Positions 50,611-62,777 of a stretch of DNA of 64,000 nt are shown here, piece by piece. A model generated the notes under the pieces. That model had not been told where the DNA came from and made no database searches. It saw only the letters and a list, made by a program, of their open reading frames with translations. Source of the DNA: Sipunculus nudus. Its lineage: Eukaryota; Annelida; Sipuncula; Golfingiida; Sipunculidae. Within the stretch, counting starts at the first letter, position 1. The number at the start of each line of letters is the position of its first letter. The position numbers were made by a program, and so were the translations under genes. The stretch covers positions 70,944,300 to 71,008,299 of the forward strand of contig CM049314.1 of NCBI GenBank assembly GCA_026874595.1, written 5' to 3'.

Positions 50611-50750
50611 CACATACCTTAATATGGTATGTTCTCATAGGGCGCTGTGTGACCAAGGAGGTATGACTGCAGATCATTCTTCATAAAAATAAGACAGACA
50701 GAGAGAGAACAGTCTTATTATGTTTATAGTTAATACATTTTTTAAATGCT

Positions 50751-50960
50751 CTAGTCTTTCAGTAAATCATTATTGTCCTCCATAGCTCCAGGGGAGACCA
50801 GAACTTGCATTAGCTCATGTGTGTCGATTGCCTGATCAGTTTTCCAATACTTCTTTTCTGTTTTCTGTGTATGCTGCACAATGGCCTCAGATTGGTTTTC
50901 GGATCCAGAGTTATGCATCAGGAATGATGAATACAAGATGCCCACATGCATTTCCATCAT
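50751..50960 (-). CDS. unidentified 69-codon frame, possible paralogous exon
   Basis: Reads MMEMHVGILYSSFLMHNSGS, then EAIVQHTQKTEKKYW and a Leu/Asp-rich end. The ILYSSFLMH segment parallels DIWCSSFLMH at 48277-48600. No family recognised. It ends just before the TIR element at 50966. Confidence 0.28.
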   Translation of the reverse strand: MMEMHVGILYSSFLMHNSGSENQSEAIVQHTQKTEKKYWKTDQAIDTHELMQVLVSPGAMEDNNDLLKD

Positions 50961-50965
50961 TAATA

Positions 50966-51310
50966 TATAGTCCGTCCCAAACTCTTATCCGATTGCTTTT
51001 TGGCGATATATAATTTTAAGAATATTCTTTTAAACTGCCCTTCGTCCTTAACAAGATGTGTGCATGTTCCGCCGTTTTGTGTAATATAGCAATATATCAT
51101 GTAAAAGGTATATACTTTGCGACAATTTACTTTGCATTATTTATGCTGATGGACCGTAGATGGCGTCTTCCCAGCACAGCTAGACAGTATATTCCTCCAT
51201 GGTATACCTTAATTCCAGTATTGTTTACGCAGGCAGTCAGAGGAATAGCTCTTGCAACCGTTGAACCAGAAATGTTAATATAAATACTGCTTCACTTGCA
51301 AGAATAATTA
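50966..51310 (+). mobile_element. truncated relative of the 590-bp TATAGTCCG MITE
   Basis: It starts TATAGTCCGTCCCA and then follows the interior of the 40173 element: 'tattcttt.aaa.tgccctt', 'ttccgccg.ttttgtgtaa', 'atatatcatgtaaaa', 'actttgcgac', 'atggcgtcttccc.gcac' and 'ggaatagctc.tgcaacc'. The right TIR and the CRE-bearing middle are missing. Confidence 0.7.
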
Positions 51311-51854
51311 TTTATAAAAATGCAAAATTACTTACTGAGTTATGTGTCCATATATAATAAGAATAAACATTGATGTAAGGTAATTAATGAAGCAAGAGAA
51401 GGACTCGGTTTTAAAAAGTAATAAAAAAAAATAAAAATTTACTATAGCAGCTGATAAGATATATTAAGAAACTCGGGAACTGGTTCACTTATGAAAAACT
51501 AGTGTTTTCAGTCATGCAACATTCTTAATAATAAATTTTTACATGTAGATATATAATACAAATCGAACATTGGTTGGACTGAAAGATGACTATTCGTAAA
51601 AAAAAATTATTATCCATAATACTTAATGCAACTTAAAACTCCGTATCGAAAAAAGGAAAGTGTGGGATGGAGTATATCTGAATATATGATTGCGTATTTA
51701 AATTGCGAAGCTATGTTGATATTATGTGTTATCCGATATTATCTCATAATGAATCTAAAGAATGTGTGCTAATATCGTATTTTCCCTAAAATGTCGGGTG
51801 TTGAAGGAATTAAAACTAAAATTATGTGAATATGTGTTGAGTGTGACCATGCGA

Positions 51855-53385
51855 GTGTTTATGGTTTTGACACACTAAATCATCCTATACTCATCTATAA
51901 GCTAAGCCTGCTAGGCTTTACTATGAAGACCAGAACCTGTTTTAGGGCTTATTTAAAAGATCGTCAACAAATAGTACATTGTAATGGCAAAACTTCTAGA
52001 GTACAAACGGTTAATATAGGAGTGCTCCAAGGTACTGTTTTGGGTCCTGTTCTCTTTCTTTTATATATCAATGACCTTTTCAATCGCCTAAGACCTGCAA
52101 AATGCATCGCTAATGCTGACGATACAACCATCTATTGTCATGGTTCTACCATATATGTGGTGCAGCAAACCTTACAACAAGCAGTAAATGTTGCTTGCAT
52201 CTTGTTCGATGCTAACAAGTTAACCATAAATATGAACAAATCTACTGTCATGTTACTGGGTACCAAAAATCGTGTAAATAACCATGACCTTTGTATCACT
52301 GCTAATGACATACAGTTCCAAGAATCAACGGAAACCAAACTATTAGGTGTAACTATTGATGCTAATTTATCATGGTTCTCACATGAAACTACCCTATGTA
52401 AAAAGTTGTCACCATACTTAGCACTGTTACACCGCCTCAGTAAAGTACTATCCATAAATACATTAATAACAGTCTATAATACTATGATTCAGCCACATAT
52501 CGACTATGCTATAAGTGTACGGGGCAAAACTAAAACCTCAATTTGCCAAAGAAAACTGCAAAAAAAAATCAAAATCGTGCTGCACGTATTGTTACCAGCT
52601 GCTATGATTATGAAATTCCAAGCGCCACTCTGATACAACAGCTACAACAGTCTCTAAACGTTGTGAGTATTTCATATGTATCCTGATGCATAAATATGTC
52701 AATCAAATGAATATCCATAATCCAAAACAGTTCATATGGGTCAGTGATACGCATGATCATTCTACCAGATCCGCTCAAAGTGGCCTTCTGTTATTGCCAA
52801 AACCGAAAAATGAATTCTTCAAAAATAGCTTCTTATACAGAGGCCCTTCGGTATGGAATACCTTACCATACGAGATCAGGTCTATAAAATCTTTAAATGC
52901 TTTTAAACAAAAGACCAAGGCGTTTCTTTTAAAGTCTTAGTATTACAACCTAAAGACAATGTTATTTCCTAATATGCATTGTCAATACCTGTCTTTATTG
53001 TATAGATTCTTTTATAACCGCGTCTGTACTAGTTTTTACGATTATAGTGCATTTTACTCGTTTTTTTTTTACTTACATTACCCATTAAATGTATTACATA
53101 ATTTTATTTATGACTATGTTGTTCACGCATAAAGTGAATTTTACCTATAACGATTTAAGTATTGTTGCATATCATGACTGACATACTTGTCATGTAAATA
53201 ATATTTATGTACATGTATCTTTGATGATTCATATATTGTGTAACATATGCATACTGTGTATTTTAAATTCTTTGTACCAGATATTATTATATCATGTTTT
53301 AAGGTTACAGGGTCCTGTGGAAGAACAGACTATATTACTGAACAGGCTATCCTGTATAAATATATTGAAATAAATAAAAAATGGT
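51855..53385 (+). mobile_element. 5'-truncated non-LTR retrotransposon (RT C-terminal part)
   Basis: The frame reads FDTLNHPILIYKLSLLGF, AYLKDRQQIV, GVLQGTVLGPVLFLLYINDL and NADDTTIY, then KLLGVTIDANLSW. These are the reverse transcriptase motifs of LINE-type elements with the catalytic Asp pair. It shifts frame in an A-run near 52560 and resumes at 52686 with the typical tail RGPSVWNTLPYEIRS...FK.KTKAFLLKS, ending at 52940. The 3' untranslated part runs to a 'gaacaggctatcctg' hairpin-like block and an A-rich tail near 53385. The upstream RT fingers and endonuclease are absent. The residue before ADD is Asn, where Tyr or Phe is usual, so this copy is probably inactive. Confidence 0.85.
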
Positions 53386-53672
53386 CCAAATGTTTGCACG
53401 TGTTTGTTGAATGTATACTGAGTGTGCCTGGGTGTTTGCTGTTGACGCCTCATTTAATAAACGGTTGTTCTGGAATTGTCTCTTGTTTCCCTTTTGTTCT
53501 TCCCTTGTTTTTTTTGTGTACTTGTACTGATACTGTTGTTTTGTTTGATCTTGATTTTTTTGTGCGTTTGTTCTTTTGTGTTTTAGATTTCTTGTTTAAC
53601 TTGTCCTGTTTCTGCGGTGATAATGCTGAAAATAAAAAAAAAATAAGATTGACATTTTGTATAATTATAATA

Positions 53673-53716
<44 letters not shown>

Positions 53717-54329
53717 AATGCTATACCTTAGCAAAAATACACGAAAGTAGATTAATTAAAGTATAAGTAATGATAAAGTAAATCAATTGATCAAGTGTTA
53801 TAGATGTATATATGTCATCATTAATTAAAATATTTAATCAAATAAGACTTTGGGAAATTAAAAAAAAACTATTCAATTAATGGGGTTTCGCGGAATTTTC
53901 AAATTTCTAAAATGGTAATAATTGTTTGCTATTTTAGATATGGGATTGTAATATTTGATCACTGACTTTAATTAGGATGTATCTACTTCAGCATGATATA
54001 ACTCCTTCCGTAAATTTATAGTTACGGGGAAAAATTAGAAGAAGAAGACTTTTTTCTGTATTTCTGTTATTTCTGTCAGCCAAATGATAAATCCTGTCGG
54101 GCTGAAATGCTACTAAATGAAGTAAAAAATAAAATATATAATACAAAAAAATATTCAAAATATGAGTCAGTAGTTTTCTTGTTTTTTATCAGAATTATTT
54201 TTGTTGTAAATCAGTCATATATATTTTTCATTGAACCTAACATTTACATCATCCTTACTTTGCAAAAAAAAAATGTGATTTTTTAAATTAATTTCTTATT
54301 CTTTTCAACATGTATGGCCGTTTGTATTT
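53386..54329. other. no gene recognised
   Basis: T-rich flank of the LINE with a (TA)n tract at 53673-53710. The 156-codon reading across 53247-53717 is hydrophobic low complexity spanning LINE 3' sequence and the microsatellite. Confidence 0.5.
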
Positions 54330-55290
54330 CGCATCTTGCCGAAAAGATAGTGGAACAAAGTTTAGTGAAATGATAAGCCAGGTTTTTTCTTGTAGAGTAC
54401 AGTTCTTTTTGAAGTATATTCTGAATCTTGGGAGGAGGGGGGGGGACGCTGCAGGGCTTGTTTGTTCTGATCTGCTCCCGCAGCTTCTCCCTAGTTTTCT
54501 GTAGCAGAGAGGGTTTGGGTTTCGCCAACGACTTCCGGACTGGTAAAGGGTTAGTCTATGAAACCTCTGGCTGGCGTTCTGAGAAGATTGTGGCTACCGG
54601 TGGCTCAAAGGCACCCTCGATCAGAATCTGGTACATAATGGCAAATGTACGCGGACTCGGTTTCTGGGTAGCTGTCTCCATAGTACTGTTTCTTCGGTGC
54701 CGCTGCAGTTATCGGGGGTTGCTATGCCAGGCCACGACACTGTATTTCTCTACTGAGAGGTGATAACTGGGGGTGCCACCAAGACAGCAGGTGCTGTGGT
54801 GGTATGGGGTGGCACCACAGTAGAGGTCGTTACCAAACCCGCCGTAGATGTGGTAGTCTGCATGACTACAGTAGGGACGGGCATCGACATTGTTGTCTTG
54901 GTGGCAGAGGTGGCTTGCACCAGAAGTGTTGGGGGTGCCAGCTTAGGATCTGCTTTTGCCACACTGCTGATTTTACGTGGTATATTTGTACTTTCGTCCC
55001 TGCTTTCATTAAGTTTCATCTTTTCTAGTCTGGACAACTTTAAGCTGAATGAGGCCAATTTTGTAACGTCATCTCGGATTAATCGGAGTGGCTGTTGTGT
55101 TAGGAATGTGCTTTTTCAAATGATCTTTTGTATTCACATGGCTTTGGTAGCCTGACCGGAAGCGGCAGAACCAATCGCAGACGGCTTAACGTATATATGG
55201 CCACTTCTCCTAGGGAAAGTGTCTGAACAAGTGTTTAAAAAGGGCGCTGCGGCTACTCTTGTGCCGCATTTCACACAACGCAACTTTTCC
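54330..55290 (-). pseudogene. unidentified decayed coding region
   Basis: Minus-strand reading from about 55290: KEKLRCVKCGTRVAAAPF with a CxxC pair, then KLASFSLKLSRLEKMKLNES, a Thr/Pro/Val-rich stretch (TTTSTAGLVTTSTVVPPHTT), then after stops PRTFAIMYQILIEGAFEPP and KPKPSLLQKTREKLREQIR. Several in-frame stops interrupt it. The composition is protein-like and suggests an old gene or a retroelement gag-like region, but I recognise no family. The opposite-strand Gly/Val-rich reading at 54760-55155 is a shadow. Confidence 0.35.
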
Positions 55291-56555
55291 TTTTTTTTCG
55301 TTGCTGCAAAAATATAAAAACAAATTATTACTGACTTGTTAACATCATAGGAATATTCCCTATGTTAGTCTGGCATCTGACAACCTATTGGCTATGTTAG
55401 TTGTGTTTTCTTTCTTCGTACCATGGATGGAATATCAGTCCCAGTAACACTTTTAGTTTGTCGTAATATGTGTTTTGGTTTATTTATTTATTACAACATC
55501 TTCCAGATTAGCTTTCTCAGAATAAAATTCTGTTTACAGAAGGGCCCTGTAATACATAGATAAATCAAAATAAAATACAATATTCAATAAGTCCATAAAA
55601 CTAAAATGACATCATACAATCACAATATATTAAGCTAAAACGCGGTGATGTAAACACAGTTAAAGTACAAATAAATGTGGTCGTGTTTCGTCATTAAAAA
55701 AATGCAACAGAGTTGCTAAATGCGAAAGACGAGGTTACAATACAAATTAAGCACTATTTTTATAAAGTGTACAATATAAATGAAACATATATATATATAT
55801 ATAGTCCACATAAGATGAGCACAAGTACGGTAATGAAAAATTAGATGACACTTAAATACTGGTATTATTTAGCTATACAAGTAGAAAATGAAAGGAAATT
55901 ATTCTACCTTGGTATTATATGCAAGGAAATATGAGCGCGCTAGCCTTTTAAAGCTGTTCAGATTGTGGGCATTTTTATATTTTTGTCGGAAGGCTATTTA
56001 GACTCAACCCCCCCCCCCCCCCCCCCGAAGATTTTAGGAGACAGCCATTTTTTGAAACCTTGCCTATAGACGAATCGGATTCAGGGTGTCTGCTAAATTT
56101 CCAGTGGTGGGTGAACGCGTGGGGGCGCTTTTGTCAAAATGGCCGCCAAAGTCCAAAAATAAAATAACATCAAACTGGTATAAATGTCACTTGAGATGCA
56201 AAGGTCTTCAAGCTTTCGGGTAGTTATGATCCAAATACATCCAAATAAGATTGACTCGACATTTTTTTATGGATACGGAGCTGAAAACCGAACGCGCTTT
56301 TCAAAATGGCCGCCAAAATAAGATGTAATGGTATAATATATACGTTATGTTAATTAGGACACAAGTGCACCTGAGAGACAAGCATGACAATGAGTTCAAA
56401 CCTAGTTCTTATAACATAATCAAATTTTTTAAATTGAGTCAATCATTTCAAATGGATTTAAAGTTAAACTTTGAGGGCGCTATTCCAAATTCTCAGGGGA
56501 CCTGTTTGATATGATATTCCCATTTAAGGCTCATTACATGTGCTAAGACCTGAAA
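55291..56555. other. no gene recognised; two copies of a 'caaaatggccgcc' repeat
   Basis: AT-rich, with a C-run at 56007-56026. Between 56095 and 56330, two related segments about 160 bp apart each contain 'caaaatggccgccaaa' preceded by 'gcgctttt', a pattern I know as a dispersed repeat in marine invertebrates. Confidence 0.5.
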
Positions 56556-56559
56556 TCTT

Positions 56560-57800
56560 CAAGGATCAACCAGAGTGAGGAAGACGCATGCAAGGTTGTA
56601 AAAGCAGTATCTGACTTCATCAATCCCTTTGAAGTTGACAACAAGGATATCCTCTATAGCCTGTACAAGCACCAGATGAAATTGTCAAAGGCTTCTGCAG
56701 ACCGACATTATTGGTAAAGAGGTTTATGACACCTTCGTTTCACAGAGTCTTCTAGAAGGCTATGAAGCCTTTCATAATCCCATCAAGAAATGCAAACGTA
56801 AGACATTTGCTGATTTAGCCAAGTAACAGGGAAGTGCAAAAAGACCAAACAGTTTATGGCTGAAAGGAACGTTTTTGGTCAACTTGTCCTGCTAGCGCTG
56901 AACCATGACATCAGTATGCAAAAGGTGCTATGCTTTCCACTTGGGCCTTTTCGTTGGGCTCTGGCAACTGCAGATGGTGTACCTGTAAAGAATCCAGGGA
57001 AGTCAAATCTGATGCATGCCCTTGAAAGAGAATCTAGTATCACTGAAAGACCAACTGGTGTAACAAGCTGTGTCATCGATGACATGGCTGTTCTACAGGC
57101 ACAGCGGGCCTTGCCCAACACTTTCGGTGATCTTGCACAAAGCCTCTTCAGCCAACTTCCTAAAGTGCAGCGAATAGATTTTATTACAGATTCCATAAAG
57201 GGAGTCGAGAGAGCCAGAAGAGGCACTCCAAAAACCCCCTCATAGTAAGTGGTCCCTTGACTAAAGTACTGGAAACCTTCCTTGGCTAGTGAAACAAATA
57301 AACAAAGACAAAGTTTCTACTTGATGAATGGCAGAAGGGCAAGTACACATCTCAATTCAATGGCAGACAGATTTTCTTTGTCTGTGAGCAGATATGCTAC
57401 CTTCATCAGAGCTTCAATGGTCAAGACAGAAATTGAAGAAGTGGAAGTTCTCTCATCTACCCAAGAGGAAGCCGATACAAAGATCATCTTGCACAGTCTC
57501 CACATCACCTCGCATACACAAGAATGTGAGATGTTCAGACGCGGATGTTTTAATCCTGCTGCTGCACCTTTTGCAGAACATGAAGCAGAGAGTGCTGTTT
57601 GATACATGCAAGGCCGTTAAGAGACGTCTCTTAGATATTCATCGCATAATTGACGAAGCCGGCAGTACCTTAAGTCATGCTCTACCTGCGATACATTCAT
57701 TTAGTGGTTGTAACACCACTAGCGCCTTTGTGAGAAAGGGCGAATCAACCCATATGATGTACAAACATAACAGCTTCTTTCAAGCTTGGATGGAGTAGAT
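56560..57800 (+). pseudogene. divergent PIN/FEN-like nuclease family pseudogene 1
   Basis: Pieces in changing frames follow the order of a large invertebrate gene family related to the tandem array. They are VVKAVSDFINPFEV, FMAERNVFGQLVLLALNHDI, PLGPFRWALATADGVPVKN, TFGDLAQSLFSQLP, RIDFITDS..GVERARRG, SSTQEEADTKIILHSLHIT, DADVLILLLHLLQ and FSGCNTTSAFVRKGES. The EADTKI, DADVLILLLH and GCNTTSAF blocks match DADTKIV, DDTDLLVLLMYH and GCDTTSATF of the array protein. Frameshifts and stops (for example after ADRHYW near 56718 and at 57243) show it is dead. The CXC end was not found before the C-run at 57810. Confidence 0.7.
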
Positions 57801-58019
57801 AACAGTCTCCCCCCCCCCCCCCCCCCCTGCAGAGATGCCCTGAGAATGCACGTGAATATGGGAAACTACCTCATCTGGTAATCATAACCATAATATAGGT
57901 AAACATAATCTATTAAACCTTTCATAAAAATGAGCCAACCCCATGGGGTAAAGGCGGTGTCTTTGTATGTATCCACTTGTTTATAACATTGGTGGGGGGG
58001 GGGTTAAAAAATTGCCACC

Positions 58020-58645
58020 GATCGTAATAGAAAGACTTCCGGCAGAAACATCTGGCTTCAATTCAATGACAGATCCCAATTGCTTTGTTGTTTTGATAGG
58101 TATGACTTTATCATTCTTAGGAGGGGACGGTTGAAGCGTTCCACCATCCCGTTGCACTCCGGACGTCTGGGCGAAGTTCGTGTCTTTTTTTTATTTTAGG
58201 TGGCACATTTCCTTAAACATATCAGCCTCATAATTTCGACCCTGGTCGGAATGAATGTTCAATGGAAGTCCAGACCGAGTGAAAAACTCCCTCACTATTT
58301 TGTCTGCACAGGTCTCTGCTGTTTGATCACCGGGAATACTTCAACCTATTTGGTGAAGTAATCCTGTACAACTAGAATACAACCATTACCCCGGGGGTAA
58401 TTGGAAAAGGTTCTGTTTTGGTCTAAAATCCCAACTACTGGCACTTTCCCTAAAGGTGGTTTCACAGGCTTTGAAGCCCTGTTATTTACTGCACAAGTAT
58501 CACAACCACGTACATAGTTGTATACCGTTTGTCTCAGTTGGTACCAGTAGAAACATCTGGCCAACCTAGCGTTTTCTTAAAACCCATATGTCCAGCAGGT
58601 ACAGAATCGTGTGATAATTGCAGGATGTTCAAGGCTCCGCCTTCC
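58020..58645 (-). mobile_element. Ty3/Gypsy integrase fragment
   Basis: On the minus strand the integrase zinc finger reads LSHDSVPAGHMG...LARCFYWYQLRQTVYNYVRG, then CDTC (HHCC). After it come GNGCILVVQDYFTK.VEVFPV with the first part of the catalytic core, then in another frame LPLNIHSDQGRNYEADMF (second Asp), and RRPECNGMVERFNR with the catalytic Glu near 58150. There are two or more frameshifts. No LTRs or reverse transcriptase were found beside it. It directly abuts the PIN-CXC pseudogene that starts near 58650. Confidence 0.85.
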
Positions 58646-58649
58646 CAAC

Positions 58650-60345
58650 CACGCGTCAAATCAGAGGTGTCTGACCAACAAACTAAAGCGACCCAACTTC
58701 TGTTGTGTGTTTATTCAGGGCGCAAAATAAAAGACGATGTCTTCTCCCATGAATGTTCCTTAAAGCCACTTGTTCGAAAGACCTTGACAATCAGAGACCA
58801 GTGAGAGCAGCGGCTGTGCTAGATGGTGCTGCGACCATTGGACACTGTTTCACAAACGTGTTTGCGCCATATATCCTTTCCTGGTTTGAAACCAAAGACC
58901 GGCTTGATGTTGTCTGGGACGTGTACTCCAAAAGATGTTAGGAGTCCGGGACCTGAGAGCAAAGAGGTTCTGGTGCATGAAGGAGGGTTACTCTCTCCCA
59001 AAGTTCTCTCAACCACAGTTCCTGGAAATTGGGCTGCCTTCCTCCGTGCGGACCTGAACAAACAAGAGTTGTTCTTGGAGTTGTCCAAAAGCCTGAGCTT
59101 CATGACACTTCCACAAGTATTGACATAGAAATAAATGTATCTTTTGAATGATTATGTTAAATACGAAATCATTATATCTAATGGCCTTATGGCATTATCT
59201 CAGGTTCCACTGCCTTTTCTTATTCCAGGGTAAGAGACTCTTTACAACTCTGCTTGGGAATTGTTTAAGTACACCATCTGGCATGGATACTGATTCACTG
59301 GCCCCTTGCACACGTTAAGAAGCTGGTACTGGAATATTGCTGCATGTGGCAGCATGAACTTAGGCCGCGCATCGGGGAGTCGTTGTCCGCAGCAGTGAAA
59401 GTGATGCGTAATGCTTGGCATCGCCACTTGTGTCTCTCGGGCAGATGATCATGAACTTTGGGTCGCGTTTGGAGCACGACGCCATCTGAGGTACAACGAC
59501 GGTATTTCAGTAAGACGTATTTAGGTATTTTACTCATATGTTAATTGGTCGGTAGTAGACTCATTTAGTCCCCCCCCCCCACCTGGTACATTCCAGTTAA
59601 TGCCACTGCTCAAAGCCTTGGCCCCGAGAAGGCGATGGCAATGCCGGCGTTTCATGCACTGACGGGATGCGACACCACCTGGGGATTATTTGGCAAAGAC
59701 AAAAAGACAACCTGGTCAGTGTGGCAGTCACTGCCTGAGCTCACCGTACCTCTCCAATGGCTCTCTGGTCCTAATCCTACCACTGAAGTGATCAGAACTC
59801 ACACACAAACACTAGAGATTTGTCATGAAACTCTATGGTGTACATCGGGATCACATTACAACTGTGGATGCAGCTAGACCCTTCCTCTTCTTACACAAAG
59901 GAAGAGACTTTGACCACATGCCGATAAGCAGTGACGCCCTCCATCAGCACCTCTTTCGAGTAGCCTATCAGTGAATACGGCTTTGTATAATAGTGACATA
60001 ACTGCCACTGCTTTAGAATAATGCAGACCGAGCATTTCATTTCGTATGTCACCGACACTATGGTTCTTTTCAGAGTGGACACGTGCGGGGTAATATGCTT
60101 GTGAAAGACCATGCTGCCGTCTCGCCCTCTCAGTGGGGATGGCAACAGGAATCACCCGATTGCGCACTAACCCCGGTGTATATAGTACCTACAACTATTT
60201 CAAAACACTTGCCAGAGTTTACTATTTGCAAATGCAAGACAAATTGTAAGGCACCTTGCAAATGATGCATACATGGGCAACCCTGTAAGTCTGTCTGTGA
60301 ATGTGAAGGTTTTTGTACCCGCAGTGTTGCTGACATATATATGCA
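58650..60345 (+). pseudogene. divergent PIN/FEN-like nuclease-CXC family pseudogene 2
   Basis: Decayed pieces run in family order. They are TQLLLCVYSGRKIKDDVFSH, FAPYILSWFETKDRLDVVWD, VYSK, then PLPGNW-like and FLRADLNKQELFLELSKS, an EAGTGILLHVAA piece (59330), and GPEKAMAMPAFHALTGCDTT with W.LFGKDKKTTW (59620-59710). Then come MKLYG, DAARPFLFLHKGRDFDHMPI and LHQHLFRVAYQ (59830-59970), and finally WGW...P..I with the cysteine string CKCKTNCKAPCK, CKSVCECEGFC (60225-60320), a CXC-type end. Many stops and frame changes. This lineage is clearly distinct from both the array copies and pseudogene 1. A short unrelated stretch near 59975-60085 may be an insertion. Confidence 0.72.
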
Positions 60346-61480
60346 AATATCTGCCTAAACGTGTTTTATGACAACAAAATGTCACAACACTGTACATTTG
60401 GTATGGCTTACTTCTTTACCTCCGTCATGCATTATGCGTTTCAATAAAATTGTGAGCATTAATAAGAACTGACCTATACTTAGTATTTTTCATCACTTAC
60501 CTGAATCGATAATGCCTCTTTTGTTAAAATATTTTCAAAAAAACAAACAAAAAACAAAGCTTTCAGTAGCTCTGAGCGGTAATATGGATGTTTAACGGAC
60601 GCTCTACTTACAGGACAACTTAACAAGCCCACCTTAAGTATTTAAATGCATGATAGTATTTATATCACTATGTTTAATTCATCATAGAAAATGCATGTTT
60701 AACTTTGTATCATGATGAATAGCCAGGGCACCATGTTCCAGCTGGCGGGACCACATCTTCACATATTATTACGCTATAGTGATGACGTATGGGGAAATCC
60801 CGTTTCTGATTGGCTGTAAGTCGAAGCAGCATAGTGTTCTACTTTACCTGGCAATAGATAAAACTCCGAAACCTTTGGAAGTCGAAAGCCGTTATATTTT
60901 TTATTATAACATTAAAAGTAACGAAAAATCAACACCTTTTCGTGTTAAAATGAAAGATCTCTTTATGATCTAAATGGAAGTCCTCTTTATACTACCAGAA
61001 AGTGTTACAGATATGTAGTCCAACATATCCACTGCGCTAAATTTTAATTTACGTTTTATATATGTATTTAAATAATATCATAATGTATAAAACTAACATA
61101 ATGAAATATCAAATATAACAACACGAAACATGAGTAGATTTTTTTTTTCAAATAACACAAAACATACTTTTATAAAGATCCCTTTAATATAAAATAATAT
61201 ATTTTTGATATTCTGTAATATTTTTCATTAAACAAACAAACATGATGCAAAATATAATTACATAACATATATGATAAAATGTATACACAATGCGTTATTA
61301 TAACATTATATGATAATATTATATATTCATATACAATAGCGAGTTTTATCTGTTGCCCCTTTATCAAGACAAACGCTTTTACTCGTTATATTAGATTTGA
61401 CCACATACAGCATAATATATAATATAGCATATTCAGGAACTGGTTAAAATTTAGTGTTCACGTAGGTTTCACGACCGGCT
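60346..61480. other. no gene recognised
   Basis: AT-rich sequence. The short frame at 60779-60973 has no recognisable features. Confidence 0.5.
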
Positions 61481-61484
61481 ACTG

Positions 61485-62770
61485 GGCTGAGGTGTGGGAA
61501 TGTATTTGTTAGCGTAGGCAAAAGGTCCACATAGACCTCTGTCATTATATAAAGGGGGGCATGTAGACAACCGTTGTCGTCTGACACTCTCGGAGACAAC
61601 TAGGGTCCCGCTCCTAGAGCAACAATGTAGGTAGGTCCACAACTTTTCATAATTATATATATAAATTGACAGAATTGTTGGCTACACATGAAATTCTTGG
61701 TCACATAAGTAATAAATTGTAGTGTGAGGGTTTACCCTTGCTCGTACAGTATTATTCCCCCGGACTAGCGAAACATCGTTGTTTACATAGGATCTAATAC
61801 TGAAATATACGCCATGGGCGGTAACACGGGAATGAAGCAGATCGCCCGGCAAGCCACCGCTTCGCGGGCTAAAACGCTGTGAAATTCGGAATTAAAATGC
61901 CGGTAAATACCTCAGAAATAATTGTAAGGCATTCAGGGTGGTAGAGAGGATCGTGTCGTCCGATAATTATACAGAAATCTCTTTAATTCTGTCCAGAATA
62001 TGCCGACAGACGCTGGAATTGCCATATTCTTTCGTCAGCAATGGACCGCCTTGACCTAGTTGTCAGGCCGTCACGCATATCGCATGCGCTCGTGTAACCA
62101 GGTCATGTTTACGTTCGATGACCACGTGGTCCCTCCGAAAACGTATAAATAGAGGCCGAGCGGGCCAGTGAGAAACCATTCGCTCAAGTTGACTCAGACG
62201 AGCTGTGTCAGCCAGCCGACTTGCGGTGACCGCTGCATCATGCAGACGACCAAGGTAGCCACAACCCTTATTTGGGCAATAACTTCAGTTAAAATACCGG
62301 GAATATTCGGTATATACCGGTAAACAAACGTAAACAAAGCTCCAGATGCCGGCATAAGCATCCTACGTGACGTCCCATACCGATGACAGCTCGGTATGAA
62401 CCTGGTGACCCCATACCGACCCAAGACCATACCGATGACAGCTCGGTATGAACCCGGTGACCCCATACCGACCCAAGACCGGAATGTACCCAGGCGACCC
62501 CAAGTATACCGTGCCCGTAAAGGAATGATAGAGAGAAGACCGTAGCTTTCTTAGACCAGGGATTGTTTATTTGTACATCAAAAGTGAAGCAATAGAAGTG
62601 CAGCATAACTACCGGCTATACACATGCATGAATATTCATGGGACTTTCGCTTGAGGAATAAACGTTTGAAGTTAAACCGCTCGGAGTTGCATTTTGACTG
62701 GAGTGATCTGTGCTTGCCAGGGAAAGAGAGAGAGAGAAGGCGAGAGAGAGAGAGAGTAATAACCCCAGCA
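61485..62770 (+). promoter_or_regulatory. probable 5' LTR / promoter region of an LTR retrotransposon
   Basis: A consistent promoter layout is seen: the palindrome ACCACGTGGT at 62121-62130 (an E-box), TATAAATA at 62144-62151, GC-richer transcribed sequence, and AATAAA at 62657-62662. A primer-site-like sequence and an open frame follow downstream. A second TATA-like string (TATATAAAGG) lies near 61545. The exact LTR ends are not proven because the 3' LTR is outside the window. A unique gene promoter is the alternative. Confidence 0.45.
62376..62479. repeat. two-copy 52-bp direct repeat
   Basis: The units at 62376-62427 and 62428-62479 differ at one base. Each contains an inverted 'cataccga...tcggtatg', so each can fold into a hairpin. 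Confidence 0.93.
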
Positions 62771-62777
62771 ACTCTAA

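Noticed and set aside
53247-53717. 156-codon hydrophobic membrane-like protein
   Set aside because: It spans LINE 3' sequence, a T/G-rich stretch and a (TA)n tract. There is no homology-like pattern or splice context.
54760-55155. Gly/Val-rich 131-codon plus-strand protein
   Set aside because: It is the complement of a Thr/Pro-rich minus-strand reading, which continues upstream with a CxxC segment. It is likely a shadow.
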